Shown: positions 20,245 through 27,907 of the stretch, piece by piece
Numbering within the stretch: position 1 is the first letter of the stretch
Layout: each line of letters opens with the position of its first letter
Assembly: GCA_049999725.1 (NCBI GenBank)
Contig: JBNGIS010039314.1
Coordinates: forward strand, 1-27,907
From: Haplomitrium mnioides
Lineage: Eukaryota; Marchantiophyta; Haplomitriopsida; Calobryales
DNA: 27,907 nucleotides
Reading direction: 5' to 3'
The notes under the pieces: generated by a model
Told to the model about the DNA's origin: nothing
Database searches by the model: none
What the model saw: only the letters and a program-made list of their open reading frames with translations
Program-made: the position numbers and the translations under genes

Positions 20245-20830
20245 TGGGACCTCTAATTGAGGATGAAAAACCTTCTAGAAATGGAAAGTGTTTGGGAGAA
20301 TCTTCATATGACAATTTAGGCAATGATTCAACCAAAGAGTTATAGTTACTAAATATTTCCTTAAAGTTATCACCAAGAGCTTTGATTGTTTTCAAAAAAA
20401 AAACATTTCCTTATACTCAAGGTTTTGATGAAGATTCTACTTTAGCTTGGTCAAGTTATCCTACATCTCAAACTAGTTTAGATATGTCAAAAAAAAGGTT
20501 TTATAAGAACAAAAAATACATCTCATGATGTAGAAGATCTTGAAGAAAATGCTTTATCTCCAATTGTTGGATTGGCCTACAAACCCAATAGACTAATAAA
20601 ACATAAGAGTTTCTTATTTGGGCCAAAACCCAAACAAGCAAATCCTTTATTGACAATTCATTGTCGAAAGTCCATCATGATAAGAGCTTTGTAAAGAAAA
20701 TTCTCAATCCAATATCAATTTTAAATTGAGAAGAATTTCATGTAACTAGAATAATTGTTTGTCGTTGTGTAAGACATATTTCTTAAGAGTTGTAAGAGAA
20801 ATGTACTTTTAGCAAAGCATGAAGAATTGA
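20245..20830 (+). pseudogene. unidentified decayed coding remnant, upstream part
   Basis: Protein-like text appears in shifting plus frames: NGKCLGESSYDNLGNDSTKE (about 20282-20340) and TFPYTQGFDEDSTLAWSSYP (about 20400-20460). A longer piece is TSHDVEDLEENALSPIVGLA followed by YKPNRLIKHKSFLFGPKPKQ (20528-20640). The family is not recognised. The order and strand suggest it continues into 20840-21448. Confidence 0.4.
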
Positions 20831-20839
20831 GATATTACC

Positions 20840-21448
20840 TTGCAGTGGGGAATACTAAGAAAAGACTCCAATCTTGACGATCGATTTACTTTGCCTGATG
20901 ATACCGTTGTCTATAGAAGAGCTTTCAAGCTAATATTGTATTTAGAGAGTGATAGAATTCAAAAGATTCAAAATCTCAAGAATGCAGATCCTAAAGGAAT
21001 TTTTGGAAATAGAGAATTATATACCAAACGAGTATTTGTGCATGAATGGATGGAAAATGTTTTTCAAAGACATTGTGAGAGAATGTCAATTCATAAACTT
21101 TATAATTTTCTAGATAATTTCACCAAATGAGAAGTTTATGACTACCATGCAACTTATTTGAAAGAGAATAATCTCTATTGCATTCTTAATTCTTCAGGTT
21201 TTACAAAGTATTGGAGAATGCATTTTCCAAATGTCAAAATTCCAAAGTATAGTGGATTTGTTGTTCGTGAAATCTATGAAAAAATTAAATTGTTGTGGAA
21301 GAAATCCATTTTGGAGTCTAACAAAGGTAACAAAAAATTTTCCTTTAAAAACCAATGGTTATTATAATACTATTCTTACTTGTTTTCTAAAAATCCACTT
21401 TTATTCAACATGGTTTGAAGAGGTAATGCTTGAAGAACTCACTAGATG
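20840..21448 (+). pseudogene. unidentified protein remnant, about 175 codons with one stop
   Basis: The open frame 20840-21130 is protein-like: KDSNLDDRFTLPDDTVVYRR, AFKLILYLESDRIQKIQ, FGNRELYTKRVFVHEWMENV and LYNFLDNFTK. After a TGA it continues in the same frame with YDYHATYLKENNLYCILNSS, GFTKYWRMHFPNVKIPKYSG and FVVREIYEKIKLLWKKSI to 21367. Many aromatic residues and alternating charge suggest a globular protein. No retrotransposon enzyme motif is seen and I do not recognise the family. It lies right of the deleted chromovirus and on the same strand as 16863-17195. Confidence 0.5.
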
Positions 21449-22700
21449 AGAGATGTCAATCTAGAACAAATGAGAGTCAAAGATTTGTTTTGGAGATGTT
21501 AATCTTTGTTACCCTATGTACGTATATAGATTTTGTTATTGTTGATTTGAATTATAAACATGGCTTAAGTCAAAAAAGCATAGGAATTGTAGATGTTATA
21601 TAGTGCAATATGCTTGCACATGGTTTGTATTTTTTTAATTTGAATCCAAAGCACGCCGAGAGTCAAAAGCAACATAGAAATTTTTTGGGTTGTTGTTTGT
21701 AACCTTATGCACACATAAGGTTTTGCCATTGTTCCCGTCAATCCAAGGTGCAATCGGAGATAAACGATTTCAAGAATCATTGTTGTTGTTTGTAACTCTA
21801 TGCACTATTACGTACAAGGGCAAGAGATTTAGTAAGCTCTATGAAGAGTTTGAAGGGAGAAAATGAGATATCTTATATCAAAATTCCATGTGATGCAATT
21901 GTGAGGTTAATAATAACGCACATATCTTGATAAAGAGTGCAAGTAAAATCTGCTCACCACCAAAACTCACCCAAGGTCTATTGAATGGAAAAAATTGTTT
22001 TGAAGGTGACTTGAAAAATAAAATAAAAAAGCAAAGAGTCGAGATTGAAGTTGACTTGGAAGCGTGACAAGAAGGGGGTAGTAGTTTTTTCCCACCCTTA
22101 TTTGTTATTGGAAACTCTGTTAGAACTGAAAAGGTACGTAATTGCCCGGTGAAAAGAAGCTAAAATGAGGCTTTTGAGAGAAAGTCTTTCATTGATAGCC
22201 CCTTCAAGTTACTCATTTGAGGAGGATTAATTGAAACATAGAGAGGTGTGGCATGCACTCAGTGATGGAAGAGAAGCTATGAAGTGCAGCCAAGTTGTGA
22301 GTAGTTGTAAATACGTAATCTTTGTCAAGGAACTTGATCAAGCATGGGAATAGTAGGCCACTTGTGTTTTTCGTCCTTGTCCAACAAGTACAGAGAAGTC
22401 GATTCCTTCATGAAGCGCTAAATGATTGTTTTTGACAATAAAAGACTTGATCTAATTGAACGTTTACTCTTTTTAGTGCTCTTTGTTTTGTCATAGATGT
22501 CTATTGAAGGTTGCTAAATCAAGGAGAGTGTTCTTATTTGTCAAGTTGGAGGTCATAAATCAAGTAAGATGCAAGAAAAAGGCTTACTTATGAGAAAAAA
22601 GTAGATTATAGTTGTACAAAAAGATGTCTTGTGCTATTGAGCAAAAATTTTGGAGAGGGTTGTCAAGATTCTATCGAGTCAACATTCTAAGAAGAGCGGT
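21449..22700. other. AT-rich DNA with a small repeat and hairpin, no gene seen
   Basis: A short motif (GTTTGTAAC-CTATGCAC type) recurs near 21508, 21696 and 21789. A perfect 9-bp inverted repeat with a 4-base loop (AACCTTATG, CATAAGGTT) lies at 21701-21722. No domain is recognised. Confidence 0.45.
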
Positions 22701-22789
22701 AAGGTGACAAAATTTGGGTTCCATAATGCTCACTGGTTTTTGGAGAACATGAAGGTCTCTTTAATATGAAGAGCTCTTTGCCCTCACAT

Positions 22790-23145
22790 TACTACGATGG
22801 TTGCGTTGTATTCAACATTGCACATCTCATACGCATCCAAGAAGTCTCGTCTCAAGATGTTGAACGTTTCTTTCCCCTTTTCTTGGACTAGAATAAAGAG
22901 GGTGAATTTTGGCACCACTTGTGCTAAGAGCCTTGTACAATGTAGAATCATTTGATAAAGAAGTCAATTCCAAGCATACATATTTCCAAATCAAGGGCAA
23001 AGGCATATCACCATAGACCAATGACAATCTGAATCTTTAGATGAAAGTGAAATTTGCATCTTAAGGCTTGAAGCAGTTACTTGGATTTGTAGTTCAAAAT
23101 CTTCATTCTTAGAATACAATGCCATGAGGATAGGTGAAGTTTGAT
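22790..23145 (-). pseudogene. possible decayed coding remnant, unidentified
   Basis: One minus frame from about 23145 reads NQTSPILMALYSKNEDFELQ and IQVTASSLKMQISLSS. After two stops it reads PKFTLFILVQEKGKETFNIL and RRDFLDAYEMCNVEYNATIV to a stop near 22793. There are few stops over about 118 codons and the composition is protein-like. The family is not recognised. A neighbouring frame (22827-23027) is also open but reads less like protein. Confidence 0.3.
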
Positions 23146-23152
23146 TAAGGGG

Positions 23153-23167
23153 ATTTTTTTTTTTTTG
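23153..23167. repeat. poly(T) run
   Basis: A run of about 14 T at the AT-rich/GC-rich transition would be a poly(A) tail on minus. I could not identify a LINE or SINE body next to it. Confidence 0.6.
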
Positions 23168-23261
23168 GTTGCGATTACTGAGCTTTTAGCCTGGTTGAGT
23201 CCTTCAGTTGGTATTAGTCATTTGTATTCCATTATATTTCATTGTTTTATTGTCATTATTC

Positions 23262-23318
23262 CATCCTCCCCCTCTCTTCTCTCCCTCCTCTCCCTTCTCT
23301 TCCTTTTCCTTTCTGCTT
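23262..23318. repeat. polypyrimidine tract
   Basis: About 55 bases of nearly pure C and T in CTCTCC-type blocks mark the left edge of the GC-rich block. On minus it is purine-only and could be a polypurine tract, but no LTR is identified beside it. Confidence 0.65.
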
Positions 23319-23927
23319 TCCCCAGTAGATGTCATGAATCATGCAAGGTATGGAGGAGCCTTGTGAAATCAAGAGGAGACAGATGAGAATGCAAGCAGGA
23401 TTGGGCAAACAGACTTGCAGGAAAGCAAGAGGGAAGCCAAGCGGGGTGATCAAGAGCAGGGAAGGGAGATTCCAGATCCAAGAGGAAGGCAAGCAACTGG
23501 GAAGAGGGCCACATGCAACTGGATTGATCACGGATGAGGAGGCTGGCAGAACGCGAGCGAATCGAGCAGAAGATTTCAGGGGAACTACAAATCCAATGGG
23601 GGCGCAAGGAGACGAGGAGGTGGACAGTCGGGATTCGTACGGAGGGCCATTGAATGAGCGGGCTTGAAGTCCAGCAATGTGAAGAATCACCCAGCGGCAA
23701 CAAGCGACTTACAAAGGAGGATGCCGCGCATGAAGCCAAATACATAGAAGGCAGTTGTGCGAATTCTGAGGATGAGGCCCTGCGGTGGGTCACCCAGCTG
23801 AGAAGAAAATGAAGCCCTTCGGAATTGGAAGTCAACTGCGAAAATCGAACAAGAGGAGGAAGATCTCTGCGAGGAATCAAACCGAAGGAAGAAAGGTCTA
23901 AGGAACCCAAAAGACAGATCAGAAGTG

Positions 23928-24390
23928 GAGAGCCCCAGTTTAAAGGGTTCCGACTAGAGACCCAAAGTGGGGTCCCCAGTTAAAAGGGATCCATTCTGAG
24001 GTGTTTGACGGGTCATAAGGTAAAGCGGGAAGGGCGAAACAAGGATAAGTGAAGCGGTGACTGACAAAAAGGTGACACGTCACCATTTTGCGACATGGAG
24101 GATTGTTGGGAAGGCAACTACAAGGCTAAGCGAGAAGGGCAAAGTGACAACTCATCATGATTTTGGAGTGATAGCGGGAGTCCGTGGGGCGCTACGAAAA
24201 GGTGGCGTCCCCGGCGTGCTTCACGGGATTCAACGGGCAACGTGGCGGTTCCAAGGAGTCCGCGGACCCTCAGCGGAGAAGTGGCGAGCTCCGCAAATCT
24301 TAACGGGACTTAGCCTCCCTAAGTGGGGAGCCCAATTAAGTGGGTTCTAAATCATCCTCTGATGTGGAGAGCCCGCTTAACAGGGAGTCG
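23928..24390. repeat. paired ~40-bp motif, two sites
   Basis: A motif of the form GAGCCCAGTTAAAAGGGTTC occurs twice near 23928 and 23968, and again in altered form near 24325 and 24366. Spacing within each pair is about 40 bp. Confidence 0.55.
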
Positions 24391-24434
24391 TTGCGAGGTC
24401 CAACCGAAGAAGCAAAGAAGAGTGGTGAAAAGCC

Positions 24435-24600
24435 GATCTATCGACGGTCCAGCCAGAGGAAGATCAAAGAGTGGCAAAAAGGCAATCTATCGACGATTCA
24501 GCCAGAGGAAGATCAAAAAGTGGCAAAAAGGTGATCTATCGACGGTCCGGCTAGAGGAAGAAGCAAGGGGCGATCAGCCAAAAGGGTGATCTATCGCAAA
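24435..24600. repeat. 49-bp tandem repeat, three units plus a partial
   Basis: GATCTATCGACGGTCCAGCC-type starts occur at 24435, 24484 and 24533 (period exactly 49 bp) and again at 24588. The units share an AGAGGAAGATCAAA block and a GTGGCAAAAAGG block. The 49-bp period is not a multiple of three, so the repeat is not under coding constraint in one frame. The copies are close to one another, so amplification is fairly recent. Confidence 0.85.
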
Positions 24601-24856
24601 TCCAGAGATGAGAAGGACAAAAGTTTGAAGGAGTACAAGGCGACGCTGAAAGTTCGACAAGGGTTGAAGAGAAGTCCTTTATAGTTCCTATATCAAGCAT
24701 TTTCACAAAAGGAGCTTTGGGCGCAAGTTGTTCTTACCGCAAACTTTTTGGCAAGAGGGCTTCAACGGCGACAACGGTACCATTCTTACTCGGCAGTGGA
24801 AGGACTTTGCGGATGATGTGGCATCCGCGGAAGAGAGGATGAAGTCAGCGGGTCAA

Positions 24857-25060
24857 CCACGGAACCCAGTCAAAGTGACAGTCCGCCTACCCCTTTGCAA
24901 TGTGGTGTCAGATGGCGTGGATGCGGATGATGTGGCGTTCAAGAGTGCTATGAGGGGTTCTCCGGGTCAGAGCTGAGTCAACCGCGGAACTCAGTCAACG
25001 CGACGGTCAGACTTCTCGCTTGCGGGGCGGTGTCGGATGACGCGAGTCAAAAGGAGGTCA
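24857..25060. repeat. ~120-bp degenerate tandem duplication
   Basis: GTCAACCACGGAACCCAGTC near 24863 and GTCAACCGCGGAACTCAGTC near 24977 each precede a GTGACAGTCCG/GCGACGGTCAG block. Each is followed by GTGTCAGATGGCG/GTGTCGGATGACG. Confidence 0.7.
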
Positions 25061-25066
25061 GCTAGG

Positions 25067-25212
25067 ACACGTGGCGGCTTGCAAGGGTCCATGAGCGACT
25101 GCGAGAGTCCGTGAGTGACTGCGGAAACATGGCAGCTTGTGAGAACCCGTGGGCGACTGCAGAAACGTGGCAGCTTGCGGAAGTCTACGGGCGACATCGG
25201 AGGCATGGCAGC
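25067..25212. repeat. 38-bp tandem repeat
   Basis: ACGTGGCAGCTTGCG-type units start near 25069, 25127, 25165 and 25203. The last two steps are 38 bp; the first is 58 bp because of an extra GTCCGTGAGTGACTGCG segment. Each unit ends in GGGCGACTGC or a variant. Confidence 0.75.
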
Positions 25213-27130
25213 AGGGAAACAGCCGAGGAAAATTGCGAATCAGCTCGCGAGATGCGTCAGGTAGCCAATCTGCGGTGTTGATCTGCGAACCCAACCCTCT
25301 CTAGGCAAATCTTTTTGAATTTCTCTGCGGAAAGACCCCTCCGACCACTAACTTAGAGTCTATGCTCAACTTGCTGCTTCGGAGCAATCGAATCAATGGC
25401 TGCTACGGGGTTGCTAATGTGGGCCATCGACGAGGCAATTTCAGGTCAAGATTCTTCAAATGAGAGCATTGTGGATTGAGAGCAAAGTTCAGCCAATTCC
25501 ATTGCCAGCCTTCTCCAAAATTTTCCTCCTCCGACCTTGAAGGCTTCCGACATGACCGTTAAAATTGGACTGGCCGCTAGGTGTCACCTTGCAAAGAAGC
25601 GATTGCTAACAAGAAAAACGGCCAAAGTCTAGCGAAGAGGAGAGGAGCGATCTTGATCAAGAATCGTTGGGAGGTGACGCGCGTCTGCAAGGGGTTATAG
25701 ATTGGATCGTTGCGACGTTTTGGACGTTGGTGTTGATGCAAAATTGAGTTGTGAGAGCAAACTCAAAGAGAAAGAAGCAGCAATGGAGAGAGGAGAGCAT
25801 TCCAGTAAGGATTCACATGAGGCGAGTGGACTCATGTAAGGGGACCAGCAGGGGTGGAGGTGGAGGTGGACTAGAAGGGCAATGAGAATTGTTGAGCGTG
25901 GAGCTTTAGAGTCTCTGACAATCTAGATGGACTCATCGTTGCAGGTGGACCAGCATTTGGAGGTGGATCGCCACTTGAATTTGAAGGGAGTTCTTTTGGT
26001 CTTGAATTCAAGGGAGGCTGCAAATGGGGGATCTTGGGGTCGTCTCAACATCGTCTATACAGGAGCATCAATCCTAGGGGCACTTGGGGCGTTTCTAGTC
26101 GAATTTCTCAAGTAGGTCAAGAGAGGAGTGGCTGTGTTAGTGCCCGTGTATTGTAGAGAAGATCCATTCGAAGGCCAAGGTGGAGTAGGTGGCCAGCAGT
26201 TGAGGGGACTGTCTTCCAGAGGTGGAAGTTAAAGAAATCCTCTTCCAAGCCTGAGGAAGTAAATTCAAGGCTTCCCGCGAAGGAAGGTGAAAAACTATCT
26301 GGATGAGAGTGTGTGGATGAAGAATTGGAGAAAGACTGGAGTTGCTAATGGGAGTTGAAGGAAGGTTTAGAGAAAAGATTGGTTCTTGAGACACAGTAAG
26401 GTCTATAATGTTGGCAAGGCTGGGAGCTTGTACCAGTGTATCTATGTTAATGTGCATTGCTAGATTTGTATTATGTCTGTAGTTCTGTGAAGCTCTTAGT
26501 ATTTAGAGTGCATGCATTCCATTTGTCAGATCTTGGAAATACCCTAGGAAGGGAAAGTCAAAACTAATAGCATTGTATTATGGCATTTGGATGTTGGGAC
26601 TTGTTTACCCTTTTGTATACAAGGTGACTGGGTCCAATTTTAGACTCCTGAATTACATTTCGTATTGACTCAACTGCATAACAGGTTACCCGTATGTGTA
26701 TTGGGAAAGTGAATGTGAATGAGCAGGGTTGTTGTTGAAGCAATTGTAGGCTAGTGGCAAGGACTATGAGGCAAACAAGAATCACTCAAGGCTCCCAAGA
26801 GAGGACTCACCAAGAGGCCATTTCAGACAAGAACTAGATGCCCTGTTCTATTTGCCCATGTCTTCCAAGTGGCACTTTTCGGGGTTGAGGCCTGAAGAAG
26901 GGGTGTGACTTGCATCCGTGGGCATTGGAGGAAAGTGTGACGGTAGTTGTGTGCAGGCAGACGTCGTGCTTGGGTGTTGTTGGGTGTTGTGTAGACACTC
27001 CATAGTTGGTAAGTAGGAGTTGGGGTCTATTTGGTACAAAGCCCCTCCCATAAAAGGTTCCGAAACACTAGTCAACCCTTAAGTGGGCGTACATCAGTCG
27101 GAAAAGAGTTAAGAACCCGACCACAGGGCT

Positions 27131-27907
27131 GACAATTGTTTACTGTTTTGACCCTTTGCACTCAAAATGTTTGTTGATGTTGGGTTGAATGTTCTTTGCG
27201 CCTTAAGTTATCTTTTAAAATTTGAAACATCAACATATGTTTCACAAAATCATTTATATATCTTTGGTGTTTTTTGGGTATTGGACTCAAATATTTACCC
27301 ATTGTTTCTTCATCATGACCAACAAATAAAAGAAAGAAAAAAACTTGTAAACCATAGAAGAAAATATTATGCCAATGGTCAAAAGTACTTGGACATTGTG
27401 ATCAATGAAATGGATCAAAAGAAACAATGATTCCACACTCGCATTCACCACCAAAAACCATTGATAAATATTGTTTGGTGGGTGTGACATTGTTGATGCT
27501 TTCATTTTCAATCATGAAAACATTTTAAAACACGAATTTGTTTAAAATCATAAAAATTTTGGTAAGTTTTCATCAAAAATTTACATTTATCATTGATTAC
27601 AATTCTAAGCGCAAAAGTTTAAATACACATTCAAAGAAACTATTTTGAAATATGTTTGATTGTACAAACTTAAGGCGTACGTACACATGGTGCTCTTTCA
27701 AACTTTTTTGCTGGAAAAATATTACAAAACACAAGGAAAAAACCTAAGAGAACTAGAAGTCAAGGGAATGAGTTTGCAATGGTAAACAAAAAAAACAAAC
27801 AAAAACAAACATTGCATCGATTTAGGAGGTTCAATTAAAACGTCAAGAAGAAAGAAAGCTTTCAAAATCCATGCAAGCAAAAGTGAATGTAGACTTTCAA
27901 AAAGGTT
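27131..27907. other. AT-rich right end, one weak open frame
   Basis: A plus frame at 27167-27430 ends in a hydrophilic stretch (HHDQQIKERKKLVNHRRKYY and NGQKYLDIVINEMDQKKQ). It is the only protein-like text here and is unidentified. An imperfect inverted repeat (CACCACCAAA...TTTGGTGGGTG) lies at about 27446-27484. The last 150 bases are A-rich low-complexity DNA. Confidence 0.35.

Larger units (their letters stand above)
23330..27130. other. GC-richer block with tandem repeats, no convincing gene
   Basis: Base composition rises sharply against the AT-rich flanks. Open frames occur on both strands (for example 192 codons on minus at 23332-23910, 108 on plus at 23341-23667, 97 on plus at 24057-24350), but none shows a domain. 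Their length fits lack of A/T-rich stop codons. The block may be a non-coding transposon body or satellite-like DNA. No matching ends were found at its borders. 25300-27130 holds no repeat or gene that I can name. Confidence 0.5.

Noticed and set aside
23262-23318. Polypurine tract of a minus-strand LTR element
   Set aside because: No LTR pair was found beside it, and at about 55 bases it is longer than usual. It is kept only as a polypyrimidine tract.
23332-23910. 192-codon minus-strand open frame, the longest in the window
   Set aside because: It is a Ser/Leu/Pro-rich product of GC-rich DNA, overlapped by other long frames on both strands. No domain, signal peptide or conserved motif is visible.

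Overview
The window looks like nuclear DNA of a land plant with a repeat-rich genome. The evidence is one nine-exon plant gene with GT-AG introns beside about 20 kb of decayed plant-type LTR retrotransposons. A gymnosperm or another large-genome plant fits, but the sequence alone does not settle the species. No bacterial operon, CRISPR array, rRNA or tRNA gene was seen.

Layout. (1) 1049-4335, minus strand: a complete gene for a Ubc6/UBE2J2-type ubiquitin-conjugating enzyme (plant UBC33/UBC34 class). It has nine exons, 242 codons, a catalytic Cys87 and a C-terminal membrane anchor. It is the only gene in the window I consider intact. Its upstream flank, with a G-box, lies at about 4336-5160. 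(2) 5160-6048: T-rich DNA with a degenerate ~100-bp tandem repeat. (3) 6049-6657: a 5' LTR with TATA box, a textbook initiator-Met tRNA primer-binding site and part of a leader. (4) 6658-12755: two decayed copies of one Ty3/gypsy chromovirus family facing each other. Copy A is on minus and has a 3' LTR; copy D is on plus. Together they form a large imperfect inverted repeat centred near 9889. (5) 12756-14050: a decayed gag-like stretch. (6) 14928-16400: three protein-like minus-strand pieces I cannot identify, with an array of ~24-bp imperfect palindromes between them (15769-15985). (7) 16863-17195 and about 20245-21450: plus-strand decayed coding fragments of unknown function. Between them lies a short chromovirus derivative (17367-20113, minus) with both LTRs, primer-binding site and polypurine tract but most of its coding region deleted. 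(8) 21450-23170: AT-rich DNA with a possible minus-strand remnant. (9) 23260-27130: an abrupt change to GC-richer DNA with several independent tandem repeats and no convincing gene. (10) 27130-27907: AT-rich DNA.

The UBC gene acts alone here, as a predicted ER-membrane E2 in protein quality control. The rest is transposon strata: nested, inverted and internally deleted. I found no evidence of a coherent new multi-gene system. The parts least explained by known families are the palindromic-unit array, the unidentified coding remnants and the GC-rich tandem-repeat block.
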